A program made the position numbers and the translations under genes. A DNA stretch of 64,000 nucleotides from assembly GCF_014898055.3 (NCBI RefSeq), contig NW_023600993.1:1426001-1490000 (forward strand). Direction: 5' to 3'. Shown in pieces: positions 1 to 11,439 of this stretch. The first letter of the stretch is position 1, and each line of letters starts with the position of its first letter. Source of the DNA: Talpa occidentalis. Its lineage: Eukaryota; Chordata; Mammalia; Eulipotyphla; Talpidae. The notes beneath the pieces are model-generated. The model saw nothing but the letters and a program-made list of their open reading frames with translations. It was not told the origin of the DNA and did no database searches.

Positions 1-25
1 GGGTGGGGGGGGGGCTGTGGGGGAG
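1..25 (+). repeat. G-run, possible G-quadruplex
   Basis: The window opens with runs of three, ten and five G separated by one to four bases. This spacing could fold as a G-quadruplex on the + strand. It is low-complexity sequence and no gene is tied to it. Confidence 0.4.
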
Positions 26-3000
26 GCAGGCTCGGGAGGGAGAGTGCCAGGTTGGTGTCAGCGCCTGGGCGAGCCCCCGGTTCTTCCTTCCTGCCCCAGG
101 TGCCCACAGGCCCGCGCCAGGGGCTCCGGACGTCCAGGTCACAAGCCAGCTCTGAAAATGAGGCCTTTGTCAGCTGCGTATCAGCAAGACCCTCCTCCTC
201 TGTCTAGAGGGCTCCAGGACAGAGATCTGCTTCCCTTTTCCGTGCCACGCCACACCGAGAGTCAGATGCCCATCCCTTCCGTTCGCCTCCCAGCAGGCGG
301 GGTCGTGATCATGGTCAGAGGTTTCGCTTTGTTTCATCTTAGTTGTTGGGAGATAAAATGGCAGACACCATAGTTGGGGCAAAAGAGGAACTCACAAATT
401 ACTTGCCAAAAAAATCAATACACAAATAAGATGTCAGGAAAGCAAGGCATGGCACGCGCATCTGTCGGGACTTTGTGCTTTGATGCACGTCTAGATGTCG
501 TCGTCTCTCTCCTGTTTCCGTGTGGTGTGTGGTGCGAACCCCTAAAACTTTAGCCTTAATACATACCTGTGTATAATCAGTAGTCATATATCTTACCTGT
601 CCCGACCCGCGGGATTCGGAGGCACGAAAAGAGAAGGGCTGAGGATTGAAATGAGGGGCTTGAGACAACTTGACGCTAGCGTTTGCTTCTTTATTTTTCC
701 TTTTCCTTTCTTTTCCTTTTCCCTGTCTTTCTACCTTCCCTGACCTTCTCTCTGCTCCTCTCTCGCAATGACCTCCTCGCAATAACCTCCTGACCGTCGC
801 GTGGTTCTCTTCTCCTATCCTGGGAGCTCCTCCCCTCGTCCCTCCCAGTCTCATTTGATTAACAGGAAACACCTGTGGTTTCGCAGCAGGCGGAACGGTA
901 AAGCGAAAACTAACTAATGGCACGTGTGTTGCGCAACACGGCGCATGCTCCAGGCGGCTCCGGACACTTACCCTTTATTTCTAGCTAAAATACTATTTTT
1001 GTGCATGCTTTGTAAAGATAAACACCAGTTTCCCTGGCTGCTGACGGTGTTGTCCACCATTACATGAAGGAGGACACGGCTGTCTCCGAGGGTGTCGTCA
1101 GCGTTTCTGAGTCCAGGACACGTGAGCGTGTTTTCGCTGTGAGTCATAGGAAAGTGGCTTTACGTGCTCTGCGGAGAATAAGTTACCTGGCTCATGTCAG
1201 CTCCTGTCTGGACTTGAAAATCAGGCACCTCCCGGGTCCTGCGGCATGTCCTGCCAGCCCAGATGGACTTCACCCTCCAGGGGGAGCGGGCCGGGGGCTT
1301 GGCCTCTCTCACTCTGCCCCGTCTCATTTTTGGAGACTTTGCTTCAGCGTCCAGGAGTGACAGTGATGGTGTTCACAGTCCTGTACACTGAGCTGGGGCC
1401 AGGCGGTACGCGACGCACTTGGCGTGTGTGATCTTAAACCTTCTAAGTTAGGAATTACTGCCTTGATAACGGACGTGAAGTGGCAGGAGTCGAAGGAGAG
1501 TAAGTGACTCACGGCGCTGTCGGGTGGGAACGTGACCGAGCCGTCAGCCCGCGTGGGCAGCCCCTGTGTCCCGAGCGCGCAGCCAGCACCCCGTCTTGCT
1601 AACGGGTGCTGCTGCTTGCTCCGCGCAGAGGCTGTCCGGGACGCGGCTTGCCGCTCGTCCGGCTTGTAAATTTATTTTCGGGGAGGGGGTGTCTCAATCT
1701 AAGAAACGGCAGATGTGACCCCCAGGCCCGCGCACTCTGGGGGAGCCGAGGGGCGGCGTGTGGGCATTGTGGTGAGTGAGCTGTGGTCGGCAGGCACCTC
1801 CTCTTTGTAAAGCGCCCTGTCATCGCTGTGGACATCGCAGCCCCAGCAGAGGCGGCGCTTGACTGTTTTCCCAAGCCGGGGTTGATGTCTTTTGATTGCT
1901 TTTTTCCAAAATCGGGGGAAGCAGTAACACGGGGGACTGGCGCCGGCCCCGGCGTGTTCTGAGCCCCCGTGCAGATGGGCAGATCCAGGCTCCCCGCGCC
2001 CTCCCCCGGGCCGTGAGCAGCGCCGTGTTCCGTGCCCGGATCACCGTGTCCACTTCCCTCTCCGGGTCTCTGCCAGTGCTGACGCGGGGCTGTCGCCAGC
2101 CTTCCCTGGCCTGAGAAGCCGAAGTGCCATCTCCCTCCTCCACGGCTCCCTGCGGGCCGCCCCGCGCGCCGACGCCTGCGTGAGGAGCCCATGTCTTGCT
2201 GACTGCTCTTCTCCGACGGCCTCGCCAGCACGCCCAGTAGCCTTTGCGAGCGGCTCCCCCCGCTCCGAGGGCCTGTCCAGCGGGGCGTGTGCGGTTTTCT
2301 TCCCCGTGTGGACTCTGCAGTCTGCATTCCAAATGTTTTCTCATATTTCGACTTCTTTATTATTTATCACAGATTGCAGCTTTAAGACCTTTGCGCACGC
2401 ACGCCCCCAGAAATTTCACTGCTAAATCACTTCTGCTCTCCGTAAGCACCCCATTCCAGGAGAGACGCATACTTTCTGATCTCCTTTAAAAATAAAATGC
2501 TGGTATTACATCCCGTGGGAGAATGCAGGACCGTTGTTTGCAATATGATAGGAAAACACGTCTGCCCTCCCGCGCTGTGCTCCTGAGCACCTGACTTTCG
2601 GGAAAAGTTGATGTTAATGATGATGGATGAAATCAACACCAACAAGTATAACCATTTTTTTTTTTAGTCTACAGAACACGTGTCCATGAACAATATACAA
2701 AGTTAGAAAAACAAGCTGTTCCGAGGAGCACGGCAGAGGCGTGTTGTCCTGGGCGGCGGGGGGGTGGGTACTGATATCACTGTCCCCACCGTCTCCTGGT
2801 GACCACCTGCCACATCCGCAGGGGCGACCCCCGGCCTGCCTCCTTCCCCTCCACGCCACAGCCCCGCTTCTCACTGGAGATGGTTCTGATTATCTTCTGG
2901 TTCAGCTTCACCCTCCGCACCTGCTTCTTAAACTCCCCACCCCATGGAACAGCAAAGGGGCAGTAGGTCGGGACACCACGGCGCCGAGATGTGAGTGTTC

Positions 3001-4433
3001 CTGTACACCCTCCAGTGGGCGGGGAGCTGGCCAGCGCCTGCTCTCGCGCAGGGGTGAACAGCTAGTCTGGATGCTCTTCCCCACCTCAGTGACCAGCGAG
3101 CAAGCCCGAGGCCCTGCAGGGCGGTGGGCAGGGAGAGGCAGCTTGCTCCTCGCCGCTCCCTGGCAAGCTGGAAGCCTCGGCCCTGCGATAACGTCTGCCA
3201 GTCGAGCATTGAGCCTGGAGCTGGAGGGGTGAGGTCTGCAGGTCTGTCTGGCTCGGAGCACGCCCCGTGTGCTCCACAGCCGGCTGCTCTTGGGCTTCGG
3301 TGGGAAGGCCAAGGTGCTGGAAGCGCCCGCGTGCATTCTTGCAGCCCCAGGGCCCCATCCGGAGACTATGGAAATCAAATGACCCCACACGAGCTAACGT
3401 GGGGACGTTGCTGGGAGGGCTGGCCGTGAGCGCACAGGCCTCCAAACCCACCCACACGTAGCCCTTCATCAGAAAACCGCCCCGGCTGGTGTCAGGGTCA
3501 GGAGGAGCAGCCACAGCTGGACAGGGTCCTCTCCCAGCCTCTGAGGCTTGTTCTGTGCTGCCAGGGCTGGTGGAGCCTTTAATGAGAGGAAAGGTGGGGT
3601 GCAGTGCGCCCAGGTGACAGCCTTCCTCGGTGGACATGCATCGCGCTCCAGCACCCTGGAAAGGCCCATGCTCCACCGCTGCCATCTCGTCCAGCCGCTG
3701 CCCGTCAGGCCTTCCTTGAAGCCGGGCATTGGCACCATACCGGCCTGTGAGGAAGTGAAGACACCCGGGGACACCTCGGCCCCGCTCCGTCTGCCCCTTG
3801 GTCGCTCTGCGGTTCGTGTCCCCTGTCCCGGGCCTGTTTTAATTACCTGCTAAGAAATGAGTCTGAATATCTGATCACATACCAGTTTCATGCGATGTTT
3901 TCTGAGCCCCCGAACCTCGCAGAACCACATGGATTTACGAACTAAAAAGGGAGAAACCGTCACCAGTCCTGTGAGCTCAGGGAGGACAGCAAAGACTGCG
4001 GGTCGCTGGTTTCCTCCTCTCCCCACTGCTGCCGTGGCCGCGCTGGTCCAGAGAGCACCGGCTGGGCCGGCTGCCGTGAGGTGTGGACATGACACCCCAG
4101 CCCGCCTCGGCCCTGCTCTGGGGTGATGCTGACCTGTACTCAAGCCAGACTGAGTTTGGAACTCTCTGGTGTCATCCCTTTGAAGGCCTCTCGGGCCTTT
4201 CCCTAAAGAAGAAAACATCACGGCTGGCCTCCCTGCTGTTCGTTGAGTGACCAGTCCATCTCAGCAGACTGTGGCTCAGGTCTCTGTGCTGAGCACTCAC
4301 ATCCCTGGAGCTGAGCCGCCCGCGGCTCCTCTGGGACCCTGCCTCTGAGCTCTCGGGCTCGGTGCATCTGTCCTGAGCCAGCTGCTGCCTCGTGCAATGT
4401 CACTTGTACTTAGTGAGTTAAAATAAAAGTGGG

Positions 4434-4701
4434 GGGCCTCCCTGGTGGCACAAGGGGTTAAGCACAGCACAATGAAGCTATCAACAACCTCTGCAGCATG
4501 AGTTTGATCCCCAGCCGGCCAGGGAGCTGCCCACATGGCGCGGCAGACCTGTCCTGTCTCCCCGCTGCTCCCCTCAGCAGTGGATTTCAGTGGATCCACC
4601 TGTTCTGCTCCCTGCTCTGTCTCTGGTGAATCACCCCTGCACCTCTGGACTGTACCCCAGTTCTTGTATGCATAAATAAAGTTTTAAAAAATAAATAATA
4701 A
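4434..4701 (+). mobile_element. tRNA-headed SINE, full length
   Basis: The element begins GGGCCTCCCTGGTGGC, has an A-box-like segment (TGGCACAAGGGGTTAAG) and a B-box-like segment (GTTTGATCCCC), and continues into a non-tRNA body. The body contains the signature CTGCTCCCCTCAGCAG and the end CCCAGTTCTTGTATG, then an A/T-rich tail of TAAATAAA type. The same body occurs at six other places in the window in both orientations, which marks it as an interspersed SINE family. It lies about 1 kb upstream of the Ig2 exon, within the intron, and has no coding capacity. Confidence 0.9.
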
Positions 4702-4814
4702 TGTAGGAGCTTTAAGTTACTCTAGTTGCAGAAGAAGATGCCAAGATAGGAATGTATATATTTTCTCATACCCTGAACTATTCCCCAAACGAAGCCTGAG
4801 TTGAGAAACCCGTT

Positions 4815-4925
4815 TGTGGCTGTGGTGAATGCGTCACCTTTAACCCTCATGGGCCTCTTTACTGGACTGCAAAATGGGGGCAGTCATGGCACTTGACTCG
4901 CAGCTTTGTGCTGGGGCCACCTGAG
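4815..4925 (+). repeat. MIR-like ancient SINE fragment
   Basis: A stretch running from GCGTCACCTTTAACCCTC through GCCTCTTTACTGGACTGCAAAATGGGG resembles the MIR core, in which a phrase about tissue-level CTCAGTTTCC and TGTAAAATGGGG is typical. The match is by eye and divergent. MIRs are shared by all mammals and say nothing about species. Confidence 0.4.
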
Positions 4926-5701
4926 ACAGCCAGCGAGGAGGTCGTGGTCCCAGGCTTCCAGAAGAGGTTGTGCTGGCTGCAGCGCACACCTGCCCCAAAT
5001 ACCCCAAATCTGATTGCAGCCAGCCTGTTGAATGTCTCACACGATGAAGAACGAGGGGACATGGCAAGCCTCCTCGTGGGGAGCGGATGTAACAGCATGT
5101 CACCTTGGGGGACACATTTCTAACCTCATTCACTGTCCTGGGTGGCTGCATAGGTACTGGGGGTGGCCTGGGGGTGTAACATCTTAACCCTAAGCAGACC
5201 TGACACCTCAAGAGAAGGGAACCTGTTCCCAACAGGACCGGGGACAGAGAGGGGCTGTCCAGCAGGTGGACTTGCGTGTCGGCAGACACAAGTCACGTCA
5301 GGTGAGATGTGAACATGGGGCCGGGGAGGCCACTGACCATCGTCCAGCCTCAGTCTCTGCACCTGTCCTGCGAGCAGGACCTTATTTCCGGGACTGGCCT
5401 GTCTCTGCTGTCCAGTGCATGCTGGGAGCTGCATCAGCCCTCGGGCACTAAGAATGAGGCCGTGTGGCTGAGGGTCAGGTCCAGCATCTAGTGTGATGAT
5501 GCTGGACTCCCGGCCGGACAGGCGACTCCTCAGTGGACAGTGTAGACGCAGGACCAGCGAGCAGGCAGCCACGTGGGCAGGAAGGCTCGGCGCCCCTGAC
5601 GGCCATGGCTCCGCCAGGACTGAGCTGGTGGCCCTGTGAACGGGCGCTCTCCCAGGCCGCGGGGCTGCGCATCGTCAACCCTTCTCTGTTTCTCTCGTTA
5701 G

Positions 5702-5797
5702 ATCTTGAAAACTTCCAGACGAGGACGAGGAGCACCGTGTCCGTCCGCCAAGGCCAGGGGATGGTGCTGCTGTGCGGCCCGCCGGCCCACTCCGGAG
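5702..5797 (+). CDS. CNTN4: CNTN4 exon: first half of Ig domain 2
   Basis: This 96-nt exon has a TAG acceptor after a pyrimidine tract and a GTAACA donor. The first two bases complete a split codon (probably Tyr with a T from the previous exon), 31 codons follow, and a final G is carried into the next exon. The peptide opens [20 protein letters not shown] and ends in [10 protein letters not shown]. It spans the Ig1-Ig2 linker and the strands up to the first Ig2 cysteine. RTRSTVSVR and GQGMVLL follow CNTN4, whereas CNTN3 has KMRSTVSVR and GQGVVLL. Both flanking introns are phase 1, so the exon is symmetric. The donor is weaker than those of the other exons, so low-level skipping is possible. 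Ig2 and Ig3 form the PTPRG-binding region in published contactin structures. Confidence 0.96.
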
Positions 5798-6179
5798 GTA
5801 ACACCCGCCGCCGCCCTCTGGGCTCCAGCTGAGGGGACAGCATCTTGGGGAGGGTTCCCCGAGTCCCCCTCACCCTCACCGTGTCCAGGAGCAGCATGGG
5901 CGGGGCTGTCTGGGGAGGGCAGGGGCAGCAGCTTCCGCCCGCCCACCTGCGCCGACCCTTGGACTCGGTGGGGCTGGGCTCCCTCTGGCCGGGGCCAGCT
6001 CGGCCGCTGCCCTGTGATTTGGGCCAGCGGCCACGCCCAGATCCCCTCCCCACCCCCACCGAGGTCTCCACGGCTCCCCTCCCCGTCGCTCGGCTCCCAG
6101 TGTGACTCCCAGATCTTTACAGCGTTGTCCCGGCCAAATAGAATGTATCTCTGTCTTCACAAGCCCTGGGGGTGGGAAA

Positions 6180-6345
6180 CCTAATACACGTGGCAGCTAC
6201 TGACACAATTAAAACGTCCAGACACCTCTGATTTTATTATCAGGCTTCCCATAATGCTTTTTATTTGCCTGGGCTTGAAATTCAAGTTCAATCAGGAAAT
6301 TGCTTGTCTTTGGAGCGCGCGTCTTGCTTTCCTTCATGTGACAAG
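6180..6345. other. AT-rich island in GC-rich intron
   Basis: This stretch is clearly AT-richer than its flanks and contains CACAATTAAAAC, TTTTATTATCAGG and CCATAATGC. It begins about 380 bases after the Ig2 exon. It is listed as a candidate conserved non-coding element only because of the composition contrast and homeodomain-type ATTA cores. Nothing else supports a function. Confidence 0.25.
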
Positions 6346-9300
6346 TTTTAAACGGGCAAATGTTCCTCAGATGTGCCTCCCAAGAGGCCCCGTGGAGTCT
6401 GCATCTGTTATTAACTGGCCGTGCCCCGGCCGTGCGGCTGGACGTGCTGAGGGACCGGGCTGTGGCATTGAAGGCTCCCCGCGCAGACCCAGGATTCAGG
6501 AGAGGCAGCCCCTCCCGGCTGCAGGCAGCTTCTCAGCTTCTTGCATGCCGGCCGCTGCAGTGTCGTTTCTCTCCCTCTCAGGAAGGACTGGGGTGTGGTG
6601 TAGACCTCAGGGGGCCGAGAATTTTTAAAATCTTGCTGAGTTTGGGTTTAAGAGAGTGAAGTATTATGTGACCTGCTCCTTGTGTTACGTTATCTTCCGC
6701 AGAGATGTTGGAAACACGGGATGTGGCAGCCCCTCATGGAGCTGCAGAGGCCCCATGTGCGGTCGCCGCCCCACCCCCAGGGCGTGTGGGAGCCGGGTGC
6801 AGCTGGCCCCGTGAGGCCCGGCCCCGCTCCCTCCCCTCGCCTGGGCAGAGCGGCAGGCACCCCTCAGTGTCGCGTGGTCTCCCCCGAGGCCTGCCGCGGC
6901 CGCCCTGGACGTCCACCCCATGTCCCTGCCTGCCAGGCCGAGCTCGGCCTCGTCGGCCTCTGCAAATAACGGCTTCAGTGCAGTGCGTGGGGCTGGGACG
7001 GGCCTGGCTGGGAGTCAGCGGCTCAGCAGAGTTCGGGCCCTGAGGTGAGGCGGGGCCCTTGCCCCTTGGACTGAGAGGCGGCTGCATGTGCTGCCGGGCA
7101 CGGCGCCCCTCCTCTGGCCCCGGCGTGGCGCCCGCTCTTCCACTGTCCACGTGGAGCGCGAGTCCCAGGACGCCCGTGTCCGCCGGGTCAGTGTCCTCCT
7201 CTGCTTGAGGCAAGGGGCCGGCGTCTAGGACGTGACGGCGATTGGCGCTGGAGGCCGAGGTCCCAGGGCGGGGCTGCCTGTGCGGCCGGACTGGCCCTGT
7301 CCTCCGAGACACCCGCTGGACGTCGCCCCTCTGCATCTCGCCTTTCAGCAGGAAGGAAGGGGCGGCTCTGGGGTCCTTCCAGCAGGGACCCAGCAGGTGT
7401 CAGGACGGGCCCTTCTAGGCCCATGTCCAGTCCGGTGAGGACGTGCTGTCCGAGGCCTGGGAACCCGACCTGATCTGAAACTGGGTCAGCATAGTCTCCA
7501 CTGCCAGGGCCCTGGATCCCCGACTCTTAGGGCACAAATAGGAAGCTGGCCGACTGTTCTGGACCCGAGAGGAGCCCGGAAGAGACCCTCCGTCCGCCGC
7601 TTGCGCTGGATTGCTCTGGCGGGTGAGCTTCCTGGGACGGCGATTCCGACCGTGGTGCCCGCAGCCCCATCTTCCAGCTCCGAGGCAATAGGCCGGCGCC
7701 CTAGAAGAAACAGCAGTCGGTCTGGGAGTCACCACTGTGGGGGCAGGACAGTCTGTTATTAATGAGAAAGGCCCGTGGGCAGCGGGAGAGCCCCTGGCAG
7801 GGGTGACTACCAGGGCGCTGCTTCCAAGGGCCACGCTGACCAACCCAGCAGCTCCCCAAATGGATTCACAAGGCGTCGGGCCCAAGTGGCACTTAAGCGC
7901 TTAAACCATACCGTTGCCCACACTCTCTGTAAAAGCAAACTGACCCTGAGATCGCGCTGACCCCCGGATCGCATTAAGAAGACCCCAGCCCCGTGGGGGG
8001 ACCTGCGGCTGCACTTCCATTTAAGACGTGTGTCCCTGGCCCTGAGTGGCGTCCTGCAGAGAGCCCCGTTATTTGGAAAGGTTACTCCTTCCCGTGCCTG
8101 GGGAGAAACTGTCTTGAGAAGCGGGAGCTAAATGTGTTGTCAAGACATATTGCTAATTAGTTGCTGCAGACTGTCGCCATTGCCTTCCAGAGCTGAATGT
8201 TTGTGGGTGTGTCTCAGGTGCAGGGCAGGGCGCGGGGCCGGGAGGGCAGGTCTTGCTCCCGCGCAGAAAACGCAAGAACAAAGAGGTGATCAGAGCAGAG
8301 ATATGTTAGATGCCTGTAGGTGAGTGATTTTTATTTTTCTAAAGCCCATATATACTGAGGTTCAGCATGTCCCTTGACAGGGCACTTGTCAACTTACTGC
8401 AGGAATAAACGGCCCTGCCTGCTGGAATAAATCGCTCACCCTGAGTGGAGAGTGGGACCCGCGCTTTCAGGGCGCACGGCAACGCGCGAGAGCCTGTCCC
8501 TGAGCCGGAGCAGCCCGGGAGCCTGGCAGGCCGGGCGGCACAAAGCAGGCGCTCACTGCCCGGCACCGCGGGCACTGCCTCACCTGAGGTCGGCTGCGCT
8601 CGCAGGGAGCCGGCTCTCCCGGGTGCCTGCTGCCGGGGATGCGGGCCCTGCGTTTGGGGGTTCCAGGCTCTTTTTGACCACCTTCTATTTCCCCAGGGAT
8701 GTTTTAAAGCCCAGGTGCACTTAGCTAACTGTGGGGTCACCTGCCTGCGCAGGTCCAGGGCTTGAACAGGATCCAGTGCTGCTCTGGCCAGACCTCCCAA
8801 TCCCCCAGGGGCAGGAGCCAGGTGAAGCAGCCACTTCGACGCCTGCGTGGTGACCTCTGCAGCTTTGCGGCTCCTTCGCCGTCCCGCTGGTGCAGGGAAC
8901 CCCAACAGTGCTGACATTTCACCTCCATGGGGCTCCTGGCTACAGAGCCCGGAACCTGCTGTGAATCCACCACGTGGGCCGCGGGCAGGACCCCCATGGC
9001 CCTGGGCCGGGAGGAGGGAGGTGGACGCTCGTGGGGCCGGGAGGCCAGTGCGTGGTGCGTCCCTCAGACCTTTTTTTTCTTTCCTTGGGCGCCCTCCTCC
9101 TCCACCCCTCCCTGCGTCCTGGGACCTGGGTTTGGAAGGGTCAGCTCTCCCGAAGTTAGGGGAGATGCTGGAGTTGGCGTCCTGGCCAGCAGGTAGGGCC
9201 GTGGGGGGCTGTGTTGACGCAAGGGCCGCGCCTGGAGGGGGAGGCCGAGCTAGGTTGCAGGAAAAGGCTCGCTTGCGGCCCTCGCCGGCATCCCGGCTGC

Positions 9301-10864
9301 AGAGACCAGGCCCTTCCACCCTGTGTGGGGCTGGGACCACTCCTCGTCCCTCAGACGTCCCTGGAGACGCACAGACTTCCAAGGCCTTGGAATGCGAAGG
9401 TGACGTGAATGGGGGCAAGCCATGCTCCCAGCCAGGGGCCGCGGCACAGGGGGCTCCCCAGGCTGGCCACTCTGTGGGCGCCGTCCAATTTGCTCAGAGG
9501 AGCTGGCCCAGGTGACAGCCGCGGGTCTCGGTTTGCATCCAGCTTCGGGAGCGGGGTCACGTCCAGCGCGATGGGGTCGCGGGGCGGCGAGCCCTCCCCT
9601 GGCTGTGAGGCGGGTCTCCCGGCCTGTGGCCTTGGGTCGCTCTGGTTCTTCATCCCTCCGGCTCAGCCGCCACGCGTGGCCCCCCTCGCAGGAGCCTCTG
9701 CTCACCGCAGTCTGCGGACACATGGCAGGTCCCGCAGCCGCAGCCCGGAAAGGGGCTCGGCGCCCGCAGCGGCCTGAGACTGGGGAACTTGCCCCGTCCT
9801 TTCCAAGGAGAGTTTTCATCTTCGCGTTTGGAGGCTGGTTCTCCTGGAAAATGTCGAACAATAGGAATGGAAGGGAGTGGGCTGAGGCGGCTGCACCCCC
9901 TGGCGTGGCCGCTGACCACACCCCCGCGGGCAGGCCCCGTCCCGTGCCCCAGGACATGCTCCGCAGGAGGCTCAGTCTCCAGGAGGGGCCGACCTTCCCC
10001 CTGCAGTGAGAGGCTGCTCGGAGGTGGCGAAAGCTCATTGAGGTTGAGGCATTAACGGGCTCACAGAGAAGCGTGTGACATGAACGCAGAGGGAACGTTT
10101 CAGTTCCCTTCAAACAGCAAGAAAAAACCACAGAAGCCAGACCCCACCCTGGCTCTTAACAAGGACAGGAGGCTCATTTTTTTGAGTCTGACCTTTTCCT
10201 ACCGAAGGGAACGTTGTGTGGCCTCGGGGCGCCCGCCGTGGAGGCCAGTGAGGGCCGCTGCGGGAGAGGAGCCCCCGAGGCTGCATCCACACCCACATCC
10301 CCCTGCTGGCGGTCAGGCCTCCTGCGGACCTAGTTCTTCCCGTAGGACAGGGGAAAGCCGGGAGGTGCTCGCAGGCACCTCTATGGCTGGAGAACATCGT
10401 TCCTGTGGAGGCGGGGCCGCTGGCGCCGGGCAGGGACGTGCGAAGAGAAGCCAGGGGAGCCTGGTGGCCCTACAGGGGCCCAGGCGAGGTGGCGTCCGCG
10501 GGACGGGCACGTGCGCCGCCCCACTCAAATACGGGACCCTCTGGGCCCCGCTGTGGGGTCCTGCCCCGACCCTACCTCGCTCAAGGACTTTGCTCGAGCC
10601 GCGGTCTTCCACCCCTTTCCTGCCTCTGCCGCGTCCCTCCCACCCCGGGCTCCTGATTTGCCGCGTCGCCTCCTCTCGGTGACAGCGCTGAGTGCCCCAG
10701 GCTCAGCACCCCGACCTCCCAGTGCCCCGCGGCCGGGCTGCTCTGGCCTTGCTCCACCTCCTCTGCCCCTCTCCCGGGTCCACCTCGGGTTTTCTGACCG
10801 TCTCCTCACCTTCCCTGCCTCTGCCCCCACCTCCCCCCAGCTGTTTCTCATCATGAGACGTGCA

Positions 10865-11150
10865 GCTGAGACGTAAATCGGGTCATCTTTCCTCCTTGCC
10901 TGGAGCTCTCCAAAGCTTCTGGTCCCACTCAGAAAAAGACCTAAATCCTGTTTGTTGGCCAGTAGCCTCCAGAGGCTCACCCCTAACATCCACTCCTCAC
11001 CCTCTCCCCTCACCCTGCTGTGGCCAAGCTGGTTCTCCAAGCCCCAGAGGCGCCACACCTCGATGTCCGTCTCCCAGCCACACACCCCCAGGCTGCTGCC
11101 TTCTGTCTCAGCTCTTTTACCACCACGTGACCTGACGCTCCTTTCTGAGA
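10865..11150 (+). repeat. L2-like LINE fragment
   Basis: The stretch runs from an AAATCGGGTCATC-like start through CCCACTCAGAAAAAGACC and GTAGCCTCCAGAGGCTC to CCTGCTGTGGCCAAGCTGG. It resembles the 3' part of the mammalian LINE L2 in order and wording: a TCACTCAGAGTAAAAGCC-like phrase, then a CTCCAGCCACACTGG-like phrase. The copy is old, with many substitutions and no open frame. Confidence 0.45.
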
Positions 11151-11439
11151 ATTGAATGTATTAACAGAGTTGAGGCTGTTTTAGATGTTTGATGCTAAAG
11201 CCATCACAGATACATCACCCAGCGGGACTCTGAAGCAGAATAAGTATGTGATATGAGTCTGTTTGAAGTGGGCCACTCTGCCTCTTGACCCTTCAAAAGC
11301 ATGTCCACCCCCTCTTCAGCATCGTGTGCATTAGTGGGAAGGCTTGAAAGGCACAGCTTCACGTGGGCAGCAGTCACTCGTGTTCCCCGGGGCCCCCGCA
11401 TCTGGTGCATCTTCTCAGAACACAGTGGGAAAAGCTGAA

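Larger units (their letters stand above)
1..5701 (+). other. Intron sequence upstream of the first CNTN4 exon in the window (3' part)
   Basis: Non-coding. The exon completing Ig1, which should end in the family motif REAKLQFA, was looked for and is not present, so this intron begins before the window. It ends in a pyrimidine-rich tract and a TAG acceptor at 5699-5701. It is mostly GC-rich, with long stop-poor frames on both strands that have no domain logic. The exceptions are a G-run at the very start, a MIR-like piece near 4815-4925 and a SINE at 4434-4701. AT-richer stretches lie at about 2330-2700 and 3840-3970. I recognise nothing else in it. Confidence 0.8.

Noticed and set aside
1599..2344. 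Overlapping open frames of 242 and 174 codons on the minus strand
   Set aside because: Two different frames open over the same bases with low-complexity content point to composition, not coding. No splice signals or known domain are seen.
8339..9418. A 359-codon open frame on the minus strand
   Set aside because: GC-rich DNA has few stop codons by chance. The product is Pro/Arg/Gly/Ala-rich without domains, hydrophobic order or repeats, and several other frames here are open at the same time.
9250..10131. A 293-codon open frame on the minus strand
   Set aside because: Same reasoning: low-complexity, basic and Pro-rich, overlapping several open frames on the + strand.
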